In this document: piece by piece, positions 55,379 through 62,616 of the stretch
Layout of the letters: each line of letters begins with the position of its first letter
Numbering within the stretch: position 1 is the stretch's first letter
Assembly (NCBI RefSeq): GCF_026344005.1
Contig: NZ_JAPKNH010000003.1
Location: forward strand, 62,001 to 126,000
From: Kaistia terrae
GTDB taxonomy: Bacteria; Pseudomonadota; Alphaproteobacteria; Rhizobiales; Kaistiaceae
Length of the DNA stretch: 64,000 bases
Reading direction: 5' to 3'
Made by a program: the position numbers and the translations under genes
The notes under the pieces: generated by a model
The model's input: only the letters and a program-made list of their open reading frames with translations
Databases searched by the model: none
Told to the model about the DNA's origin: nothing

Positions 55379-58300
55379 GCGATTTCCTTTCGTGCGGGAC
55401 GACTGGAAGCGAGCGCTGCCAGCCGTTCATACGCGCTGTTGGCGCGGGGCGACCAGAGGCCGCGATCCATGGCTTCGAGAAAGCGATCGGCCATCTCGGT
55501 AAGTGCGGGTTCATTGGCGTCGGCGATGAAGTCGCGAACCGCCTCATCGGCGATATAGGCGTCGTACAGCGCATCGAAATGATGATCGCCAACGGCGTGG
55601 GTCGTGGCAGCGAAGGCGAAGAGGTAATCCAGCGTCGCCGCCATCTCAAAGGCGCCCTTGTAGCCGTGGCGCATGCAGCCGGCGATCCACTTCGGATTGA
55701 TCGCCCGCCCGCGCACGACACGGCCGATCTCTTCGGCCAAGGGACGCACGACCGGATTTTCGGGCCGCGAATGATCGCCGTGATAGAGCCGGGGCGCGGC
55801 TCCCTTCAGCGTTTCGATCGAGGCCGAGAGACCGCCCTGGAACTGGTAATAGTCGTCGCTGTCGAGGATATCGTGCTCGCGATTATCCTGGTTGTGCAGG
55901 ACGGCATCCGTCCCGGCCAGCCGCGCGCGCAGCCGGTCGCCGGCCGCTTCGCCCTCGGCGCCACCGCCATAGGCAAAGCTCGACCAGGCCAGGAACGCCT
56001 CGCCGAGATCGGCACGGCTGTCCCAGATCTTTTCGTCGATCATCGCCTGCAGGCCGGCGCCATAGGCGCCCGGCTTGGCGCCGAAGATGCGGGCGAGATC
56101 CTGCCCTGCTCCATGCGCCGCCGCGATCGGATTGGCGTCGGCCGGCTCCTCGCGCGCGGCAATGGCGCGGATGGCGGAATCGATCAGGTCGATCTGCTCG
56201 GGAAACGCATCGCGGAACATGCCCGAGATGCGCAGCGTGACGTCGACGCGCGGCCGCTTCAGTTCCGAGAGCGTCAGCACGCGAAAGCCGGTGACGCGGC
56301 CGGTGCCGGTCTCCCAGCACGGCTCGGCGCCGATCAGCGCCAGCACCTGCGCGATGTCGTCGCCGCCGGTACGCATGTTGGCCGTGCCCCAGGCAGAAAT
56401 CGCGACCGAACGGGGCCACTCGCCCTCGTCCTGCATGTAGCGCAGCACGAGCGCCTCGGCCGCCGCCTTGCCGATGCGCCAGGCGGCGGCGGTCGGCACC
56501 GCGCGGGTATCGACCGAGTAGAAGTTCTTGCCCGTTGGCAGTACGTCCGGCCGCCCGCGCGACGGCGCGCCTGAGGGCCCGGGCGGTACGAAGCGACCGT
56601 CGAGCGCGGTCAGCACGGCCGCGATTTCGTCCGCGCCGCAGCGGTCCAGCGACGGTGCAAGCGCCTCTGCGATCCAGTCAAGGACCGCCGTCGTGCCGGG
56701 ACCGGGCGGCGGCAAGGAACTGTCCTTGGTCAGGAACGTCCGCACGGTCGCCTTGGCCACGATCTCGATGCGCTCGACCGTGTCGCCATGCGTTCGCCAG
56801 GGCGCGTCGGTCGCGCGCAAAAGCGCTTCAGGCCGGGCGCCATCCCAATCAGCCGCGAGGTCGCAGGCGAGCGGGTCGAAGTCGGCGATGCCGAGATCGG
56901 CTGATATCGCCCGATGCAGCGAGCCGTCTTCCGGCCTGCCGCCGGAGCGCGGGATGCGGGCAATCGCGATCAGCGTATCGAGGCGATGTTCTTCGACCGG
57001 GCTGCTACCAAAGATGTGCAGCCCGTCGCGGATTTGCAGTTCCTTGATCTCGCAGAGATGCGCGTCGATGGCGCGTAGCGCGCTGCCCTGGTCGCCATCG
57101 CGCAGGATGCCGAGATCGCGGTCGATGCCGTGGCGCACGGCCTGATCCAGGATCTCGCGTTCGAGATGATCGCGGCGGCGCGGATCGGCGCCGAGAGCCA
57201 GATGATATTCGTCGATCAGCGTCTCGATTTCGGCAAAGACGCCATGCGCCTCGGCCCGCGTCAAGGCCGGCATCAGATGGTCGACGACGACGGCCGAGGC
57301 GCGGCGCTTCGCCTGCGCGCCCTCGCCGGGATCGTTGACGATGAAGGGATAGATCAGCGGCGTCGGCCCCAGCACGACTTCCGGCCAGCATTCACTCGAG
57401 AGGCCCAGCGCCTTGCCGGGCAGCCATTCGAGATTGCCGTGCTTGCCGACATGCACGATGGCGTCGACATCAAAGCTTTGCCGCAGCCAGGCATGGAAGG
57501 CGAGATAGTGATGCGGCGGCACGAGATCGGGATCGTGATAGGTCGATTTCGGATCGATGCCATAGCCCCGCGCCGGCTGGATGCCGACCACGACATTGCC
57601 GAAGCGATGGATCGCCAGGCGGAACGCGCCATCCGCGAAGAACGGATCGGCCTCCGGCTCGCCCCAGCGCTCGGCGAGGCCGTCCCGCACGCGCGCCGGC
57701 AGCGCGTCATGGAAGTCGCGGTAGTCGGAGAGGGCGAGGCAAATCCCTTCACCTCTCCCTGAGGGAGAGGTCGACGGCGAAGCCGGCGGGTGAGGGTTTA
57801 GGGAATGATCCGGAAACGGCTCTAGACCGTCACCCGCCCACTGCACCGCGATCGTGTAATCCTCGGATAAGCCGTAAACCCTCACCCGGCCCTGCGGGCC
57901 GACCTCTCCCTCAGGGAGAGGTGAAGGAAGGGGGCCGGCCTCCGTGACATGATCGGACGCAAAGCCCTCGCCCGCTTGCGGGAGAGGGTGGGGTGAGGGT
58001 CTTTCTGCCCGCTTCGCCAGCGCGTTGGTCGGGCCGGAGAGCAGAAGCTCCATCAGCGCCCTGCCCGTCTCCGGGAAACCATCCAGCGCATAGCCGGCCG
58101 CCTTCATGGCGTCAGCAATCCGCGCCGCACTTTCCGGCGTGTCGAGGCCGACGCCATTGGCGAGGCGGCCGTCACGGTCGGGATAATTGGAAAGCACGAG
58201 CGCAATCTTACGATCCGCCGGTGCAGCCTCTCCGAGCCGGATCCAACGCTTGGCCTGCGCCGCGACGAAGGCGATGCGCTCGCGGTCCGCGCGGTAGACG

Positions 58301-59337
58301 ACGATGCGGCTGTCGGTCAGTTCGTTGCCGGTCACTTCCTCCTTGAAGGAGACGGCGCGGGTCAGGATGCGACCATCGACCTCCGGCAGCACGACATTCA
58401 TGATCAGGTCGCGCGGGCCGAGGCCCCGGCTCGATTCCAGCCATGCCTCGCGGCTGGTGCCGGCGAAGACGATCTGCAGCACTGGACGGCCGGCGCGGTC
58501 GAGGACGGTCGGTTCATGCGCCCGGCCGGGCCGCGAAATCGCGAAGGCGGTTGCGTTGAGGACAATCGCCGGCTTCCAGTCGTCGAAGGCCTTGTCGACG
58601 AAGGCCGCGGCGGCCTCGTTCTTCAGGCTGGAGGCGAAGATCGCGACGGTCGAAATCCCCTCGCGGTCGAGAGCCTCGATCAGCGCATCGACCGGCTCGG
58701 TCGAGCCACCGGGAATGACCGAGCGATAGAAGGTCAGCAGCGCCACCGGGCGTCCGGCATCGCCAGAGCGCAAGGCCTCGGCGACCACGCCCTCGCCCGG
58801 GCGGTAGAAGCCGACCTCGGGGAGCACCTGCGGCTCCGCCGGCGCCTCGTTCGCGCCGATTGCATGGCGGAGATAGGCGAGCGACCGGCCGATATTGACC
58901 GCGCCGCCCTCGGCGCAATAGCGCCAGAGTTTTTGCGCTATCTCCGGCTCGACGGTTGTATACGCCTCCAGCGCCTGATCCCAGCGATCCTCGCCCGGCA
59001 CGACGGCGATCTGCGGCCCGCCGGCGCGCGAAAGCGCCCGCAGCGCCTCCAGCCCATAGGGCCAATAGCCGACGCCGCCCATCATCCGGATGAAGACGAA
59101 CTTCGCCTTCGCGACGGTCTTCTCCAGATAGAGATCGACCGAATAGGGATGCGTCAGCTGCATCAGATTGGCGAGGCGCAGCGACGGCCCCTCTGGCCGG
59201 GACGCGAAGGCCGAGGCGAAGGCCGCGAGCTCCGTATCGGCCGCCGACAGGATGATGATGTCGCCGGGCGACTGGTCGAGATCGACGGCGCTACCGCCAT
59301 CGTCGATCCGCTCCATCTCTCCGGCAACAAGATGCAT
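55375..59337 (-). CDS. cobN: Aerobic cobaltochelatase subunit CobN with repeat-encoded insertion
   Basis: A 1320-aa large subunit of the ATP-dependent cobaltochelatase CobNST that inserts Co2+ into hydrogenobyrinate a,c-diamide. Hallmarks: VLSNYPDRDGRLANGVGLDT, AIVHVGKHGNLEWLPGKALG, and a C-terminal GGLSASIETLKGAAPRLYHG. Residues about 445-531 are an in-frame insertion encoded by palindromic repeats (SPHPLPQAGEG, SPLPEGEVGPQGRVRV, NPHPPASP, TSPSGRGEG); characterised CobN proteins lack this. Enzyme function is probably kept, as the flanking sequence is continuous. cobS and cobT are not in the window. Confidence 0.95.
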   Translation of the reverse strand: MHLVAGEMERIDDGGSAVDLDQSPGDIIILSAADTELAAFASAFASRPEGPSLRLANLMQLTHPYSVDLYLEKTVAKAKFVFIRMMGGVGYWPYGLEALRALSRAGGPQIAVVPGEDRWDQALEAYTTVEPEIAQKLWRYCAEGGAVNIGRSLAYLRHAIGANEAPAEPQVLPEVGFYRPGEGVVAEALRSGDAGRPVALLTFYRSVIPGGSTEPVDALIEALDREGISTVAIFASSLKNEAAAAFVDKAFDDWKPAIVLNATAFAISRPGRAHEPTVLDRAGRPVLQIVFAGTSREAWLESSRGLGPRDLIMNVVLPEVDGRILTRAVSFKEEVTGNELTDSRIVVYRADRERIAFVAAQAKRWIRLGEAAPADRKIALVLSNYPDRDGRLANGVGLDTPESAARIADAMKAAGYALDGFPETGRALMELLLSGPTNALAKRAERPSPHPLPQAGEGFASDHVTEAGPLPSPLPEGEVGPQGRVRVYGLSEDYTIAVQWAGDGLEPFPDHSLNPHPPASPSTSPSGRGEGICLALSDYRDFHDALPARVRDGLAERWGEPEADPFFADGAFRLAIHRFGNVVVGIQPARGYGIDPKSTYHDPDLVPPHHYLAFHAWLRQSFDVDAIVHVGKHGNLEWLPGKALGLSSECWPEVVLGPTPLIYPFIVNDPGEGAQAKRRASAVVVDHLMPALTRAEAHGVFAEIETLIDEYHLALGADPRRRDHLEREILDQAVRHGIDRDLGILRDGDQGSALRAIDAHLCEIKELQIRDGLHIFGSSPVEEHRLDTLIAIARIPRSGGRPEDGSLHRAISADLGIADFDPLACDLAADWDGARPEALLRATDAPWRTHGDTVERIEIVAKATVRTFLTKDSSLPPPGPGTTAVLDWIAEALAPSLDRCGADEIAAVLTALDGRFVPPGPSGAPSRGRPDVLPTGKNFYSVDTRAVPTAAAWRIGKAAAEALVLRYMQDEGEWPRSVAISAWGTANMRTGGDDIAQVLALIGAEPCWETGTGRVTGFRVLTLSELKRPRVDVTLRISGMFRDAFPEQIDLIDSAIRAIAAREEPADANPIAAAHGAGQDLARIFGAKPGAYGAGLQAMIDEKIWDSRADLGEAFLAWSSFAYGGGAEGEAAGDRLRARLAGTDAVLHNQDNREHDILDSDDYYQFQGGLSASIETLKGAAPRLYHGDHSRPENPVVRPLAEEIGRVVRGRAINPKWIAGCMRHGYKGAFEMAATLDYLFAFAATTHAVGDHHFDALYDAYIADEAVRDFIADANEPALTEMADRFLEAMDRGLWSPRANSAYERLAALASSRPARKEIA
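57746..58004. repeat. Palindromic repeat block inserted inside cobN
   Basis: Two inverted copies of one element: 57746-57801 (CTCTCCCTGAGGGAGAG core, then GGCGGGTGAGGGTTTAGGG) and 57876-57928 (AAACCCTCACCC, then CTCTCCCTCAGGGAGAG). A third, diverged copy lies at 57961-58004 (CCCTCGCCCGC, GGGAGAGGGTGGGGTGAGGG). All three remain open in the cobN frame. Confidence 0.88.
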
Positions 59338-59340
59338 GGC

Positions 59341-60357
59341 TCAGGCCCTGAAATGCGCGGAGATGGCCGCGACGTCGAGGCCGCGCTCGCCGATCACCAC
59401 AAGACGGCCGGCGGTGCCGCCGGGCGCGAAATAGGTGTCGACGCGGGGGCCGACGGCCTGGACGATGGCGGGCGCTGCCTTGCCTGTGATCGCCGCGCGG
59501 CCCTTGATCCGCAGGACACCCGTCTCCGCCATGGCAGCTCGCACGCGGCTCGCCAGCGCCTCGATGGAAGCGAGTTCGGCGACGTCGACGATGAAGGTGT
59601 CGAAATCGTCGTGATCGTGCTCTTCGCCTTCGAGATCGTGATGGCTCTTGCGCTCGAAGGCGTCGTTTTCCGCTGCAGCACCGACGCCGAGCAGCACCGA
59701 AGCCGGCAGGCCGGATGCCGTCGCATGCACGACGCGCGCTTCCTTGCGGGCGTCGCGCGCAACAATCTTGGCCACTTCCTCGAGCTGCTTTGCGTCGACG
59801 AGATCGGTCTTCGAAAAGACGATCAGATCCGCGCAGGAAAGCTGGTCCTCGAACAGTTCCTCAATCGGGTCGTCGTGATCGAGCGACTCGTCGGCGGCGC
59901 GCTGGGCGACGACGGCCTCCTCGTCATGGGCGAAGCGGCCGGCGGCCACCGCTTCCGCGTCGACGACGGTGATGACGCCGTCGATGGTGACGCGGTGGCG
60001 CACGGTCGGCCAGGTGAAGGCGCGCACCAGCGGCTGCGGCAGCGCCAGGCCGGAGGTCTCGATGACGATGTGATCGGGCGGGTTGTCACGCGCCAGCAGC
60101 TGCTCAATGGTCGGCAGGAAATCGTCCGCAACGGTGCAGCAGATGCAGCCATTGGTGAGTTCGATCACCGTATCCGGCTTGCAATCGTCGACGCCGCAAT
60201 CCGACAGCAGCGAGCCATCGAAGCCCATGTCGCCGAATTCGTTGACGATCAGCGCGATGCGGCGACCTTCGGCGCCGGCGATCAGGTTGCGGATCAGCGT
60301 GGTCTTTCCGGCACCCAGAAATCCGGTGACGATGGTGGCGGGGATACGGGCGGTCAA
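59341..60357 (-). CDS. cobW: Cobalamin-biosynthesis GTPase/metallochaperone CobW
   Basis: A 338-aa COG0523 GTPase thought to deliver cobalt to the chelatase. P-loop TGFLGAGKTTLI, metal-binding NGCICCTV, VIETSGLALP, the G4-type SKTDLVD and a His/Asp-rich stretch (SHHDLEGEEHDHDD, about 245-258). Start: a TTG at 60357 that overlaps the cobU stop by two bases gives the natural N-terminus LTARIPATIVTG; the frame continuing to 60639 is a shadow of cobU. It ends 3 bp before cobN. Confidence 0.94.
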   Translation of the reverse strand: MTARIPATIVTGFLGAGKTTLIRNLIAGAEGRRIALIVNEFGDMGFDGSLLSDCGVDDCKPDTVIELTNGCICCTVADDFLPTIEQLLARDNPPDHIVIETSGLALPQPLVRAFTWPTVRHRVTIDGVITVVDAEAVAAGRFAHDEEAVVAQRAADESLDHDDPIEELFEDQLSCADLIVFSKTDLVDAKQLEEVAKIVARDARKEARVVHATASGLPASVLLGVGAAAENDAFERKSHHDLEGEEHDHDDFDTFIVDVAELASIEALASRVRAAMAETGVLRIKGRAAITGKAAPAIVQAVGPRVDTYFAPGGTAGRLVVIGERGLDVAAISAHFRA

Positions 60358-60902
60358 AGGACGAACTCCGGATTGGGATTGGGTTTCAGGCGCACCGGCA
60401 GGCCGGCGGCCACGAGAAAGACGGTTTGGACCGCTGCTGCGATCTTCTGGTTGAGGCGGCCCTGCTCGTCGGCGAAGCGACGGGCGAGCGCGTTCATCGG
60501 CACGATGCCGGAGCCGACCTCGTTGGAAACCAGCACGACCGGCCCCGTCGCCTCGGCAAGCAGGGCGGCGAGCGCATCGCCTTCGCCGGCGACGTCCCGC
60601 TCCGCTTCCATCAGGTTGGAGAGCCAGAGCGTCAGACAATCGACGAGGAGGACGCGACCGGGATCGGTCAAAGTCGCCAGTCGGCCCGTCAGGTCGAGCG
60701 GCTCTTCGACCGTGGTCCAGTCGACGCCGCGCCGGTCGCGATGCGCCGAAATCCGCGCCTGCATCTCAGCATCGCGGATCTCGGCCGTCGCCAGATAGGT
60801 GGCGGGCAGCCCGGTGCGGGCCACGATATCCTCGGCGAAGCGGCTCTTGCCGGAGCGGGCGCCGCCGAGGATGAGCGCCGTGCGCGGCGCGGGGGATGAC
60901 AC
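60354..60902 (-). CDS. cobU: Adenosylcobinamide kinase / guanylyltransferase (CobU/CobP)
   Basis: A 182-aa bifunctional enzyme that phosphorylates adenosylcobinamide and transfers GMP. P-loop LILGGARSGKSRFAED, then YLATAEIRDAEMQARISAHR with the guanylylated His, VLLVDCLTLWLSNL and VSNEVGSGIVP. Length is normal. It is 4 bp downstream of cbtA and coupled to cobW. Confidence 0.96.
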   Translation of the reverse strand: MSSPAPRTALILGGARSGKSRFAEDIVARTGLPATYLATAEIRDAEMQARISAHRDRRGVDWTTVEEPLDLTGRLATLTDPGRVLLVDCLTLWLSNLMEAERDVAGEGDALAALLAEATGPVVLVSNEVGSGIVPMNALARRFADEQGRLNQKIAAAVQTVFLVAAGLPVRLKPNPNPEFVL

Positions 60903-60906
60903 GATC

Positions 60907-61656
60907 TCAGGCCGACCGCGACAGTCGCTGATAGAGCCAGCCGGCGCAGATGCCGGAAAGCGCCCAGAGCAACGCCGTCACCACCAGCGAAGCCGAGGTG
61001 AATTCGGCCGCCATGACAGCCGGATAGGCGGCCTCCAGCGACGGCGGAACCGGTGCGCCGATGACATGCGGCAGGACACCGATGACGAGGCCGGCGATCT
61101 TCAGCAGCACCGATTCGGCGAAGACGATGAGCGCAATGCCGATAGCGGATGCGGCAACGGTCGACAGCCACCAGATCTGGCGCGCCTCGAGGGCAGCGGC
61201 GGGCGTGCCGGGCAGTTCCGGCGTCAGGCCGAGCGAGGGCAGCAGGCCGGCGGCGAAGAAGCCGGCGACGCCCCAAAGCACGCCGGTGCGCGCATTGATC
61301 GAGCCGCCACGGATCGACATCAGCCCGAGCAGAATGGCCGAGACGCCGACACCCATCAGAAGATTGGCAAGGAAGGTATAGGCGGAGCGCTCGAAACCGT
61401 CGCTCGGTCCCCACTCGTCCGCGTCATGCTCGTGCGCCGGAGCAGCCGCTTCGGCGGCAGCCGGTGCCGCGTCATGGGTGTGCGCTTCACCGGTCGCGTG
61501 TTCATGCGGCGCGGCGGCTGCAACCGCCGGTTCCGCGTTCTCGAAGGTCTCGGCGTGGAAAAGCAGCGGCTCGGTCGTCACGGCCTGCACGGCGGAAAGC
61601 GCCACGGCAACGACAAGTCCAGCGCCGAAGGCGCTGAGAATGATGGTCTTGAACAT
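60907..61656 (-). CDS. cbtA: Cobalt transporter subunit CbtA
   Basis: A 249-aa membrane protein with five segments (FGAGLVVAVALSAVQAV, FLANLLMGVGVSAILLGLMS, VLWGVAGFFAAGLLPSLGL, VAASAIGIALIVFAESVLLK, LVVTALLWALSGICAGWLYQ). A His-rich loop (PHEHATGEAHTHD, APAHEHDADEW) follows helix 1. This is the predicted B12-regulated cobalt transporter CbtA, paired with cbtB 17 bp upstream. Confidence 0.93.
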   Translation of the reverse strand: MFKTIILSAFGAGLVVAVALSAVQAVTTEPLLFHAETFENAEPAVAAAAPHEHATGEAHTHDAAPAAAEAAAPAHEHDADEWGPSDGFERSAYTFLANLLMGVGVSAILLGLMSIRGGSINARTGVLWGVAGFFAAGLLPSLGLTPELPGTPAAALEARQIWWLSTVAASAIGIALIVFAESVLLKIAGLVIGVLPHVIGAPVPPSLEAAYPAVMAAEFTSASLVVTALLWALSGICAGWLYQRLSRSA

Positions 61657-61673
61657 GTCTTATCCTGTGGGGC

Positions 61674-61874
61674 CTAGTGGCAGGGCAAGCCGAGAGCGTG
61701 ACGCGTGTCGTGCGTCGCGTTATGGACCATGCTCGGCGCGGCAAAGCCGGTGCCGACAAACAGGAATATGCCGAAAGCAACGGCGACGAGCGCCGGAATC
61801 ATGCGTGCGCCCGTTTGCGCCTGTCCGGCTGCAATCACGGTCGCGCTGGTCGCGGTCTTTGAAAACTGGGTCAT
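61674..61874 (-). CDS. cbtB: Cobalt transporter subunit CbtB
   Basis: A 66-aa protein with one membrane segment (ARMIPALVAVAFGIFLFVGT) and the conserved His-rich C-terminus VHNATHDTRHALGLPCH, the CbtB metal-binding signature. The ATG at 61874 has GGAG nine bases upstream; the longer frame is part of the riboswitch. First gene of cbtBA-cobU-cobW-cobN-cobO. Confidence 0.93.
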   Translation of the reverse strand: MTQFSKTATSATVIAAGQAQTGARMIPALVAVAFGIFLFVGTGFAAPSMVHNATHDTRHALGLPCH

Positions 61875-61914
61875 AGCGTCTCCTTCACCGTCCCACCGAC
61901 GGCTGGCTGGTATG

Positions 61915-62090
61915 AGGCGCTGGCTGGTCTCCTGGCTCGCGGGTCGCTGCTTCCTCGACGCCTTCCCGGTTTCCCAGTGGCCATCGCGAGGTCGCTCGCC
62001 GCTTACAGTTGCGGGGGCAGCTTCGGATTTGGAATCCCGCAAGGGTCCTTCCGTACCGAATTCCCATTTCATCCCCCAAAGCCTGAGGCC
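61915..62090 (-). promoter_or_regulatory. Cobalamin (AdoCbl) riboswitch upstream of cbtB
   Basis: On the reverse strand the conserved blocks occur in order: GCTGCCCCCGCAACTGTAAG (about 62021-62002), GGCCACTGG...CCGGGAAGGC (61983-61961) and the B12 box GAGCCAGGAGACCAGCC (61938-61922). The 3' part is followed by a segment before the cbtB ribosome site, as expected for repression by adenosylcobalamin. It probably controls the whole cbtB-to-cobO transcript. Confidence 0.94.
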
Positions 62091-62151
62091 TTTCAGGGGA
62101 ACCGTCGCGCATTCACGCTAGATTGATTGCGCCTGCGGCGCAAGCTGCGCC

Positions 62152-62409
62152 TCATTTGGCGGCAGCGACGCCCTTGCTGCGAAACTTGGCCCAGCGACGC
62201 AGCAAGGCGACTTCGGACTTGCGGCGGATACGGCGGACGCGAGGCGAGTCATGCGACAGCACCACCAGGCCGACCGGCACCATCCAGAAGCCGAGAATGG
62301 GCAAGAAACCAAGCACACCGCCCAGAAGAAAGCCTCCGCCGATCGCGGTACGCGCCGTCCGGCTATTGGGGAGTGGGATCGCTTTCTTGCCGAAACGGAT
62401 CGAAGCCAT
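62152..62409 (-). CDS. Small membrane protein of unknown function
   Basis: An 85-aa protein starting MASIRFGKKAIPLPNSRTAR. Two hydrophobic stretches (AIGGGFLLGGVLGFLPILGF and WMVPVGLVVLSHD) sit between basic ends, with the tail RRIRRKSEVALLRRWAKF. GGAG lies 11 bases upstream of the ATG at 62409; an ATG six codons earlier is possible. It precedes the cbtB riboswitch but is separated by it. No known domain recognised. Confidence 0.65.
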   Translation of the reverse strand: MASIRFGKKAIPLPNSRTARTAIGGGFLLGGVLGFLPILGFWMVPVGLVVLSHDSPRVRRIRRKSEVALLRRWAKFRSKGVAAAK

Positions 62410-62547
62410 GCGGCCTGTTTTCTCCATGCTGACGCTGTAAGCGCTACGCCCAACTCGGTGCCGGGCGTGTCGGAACTGCTTTCTTATGTGGAAGAACGAT
62501 GCGGGATTGCAACGGTTGCCGGCCGCGCCGACGGAATTCCTCCGCTC

Positions 62548-62589
62548 AAAAACAATGCCCCGGCACGGTTTTCACCGCGCCGGGGCATT
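62548..62589 (-). terminator. Rho-independent terminator of tctA
   Basis: 11-bp stem AATGCCCCGGC / GCCGGGGCATT (62554-62564 with 62579-62589) followed on the reverse strand by GTTTTT. It lies 27 bp past the tctA stop. Confidence 0.88.
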
Positions 62590-62616
62590 CTCGATTCTGT
62601 CGAAGCAACCACGCGA

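Noticed and set aside
57746..58004. CRISPR-like interpretation of the repeats in cobN
   Set aside because: Only three copies, inverted relative to each other and of unequal spacing, with no cas genes in the window.
58516..60798. Open frame of 760 codons on the + strand across cobN, cobW and cobU
   Set aside because: Antisense to three unmistakable cobalamin genes; long antisense frames are expected at this GC content and no domain is visible.
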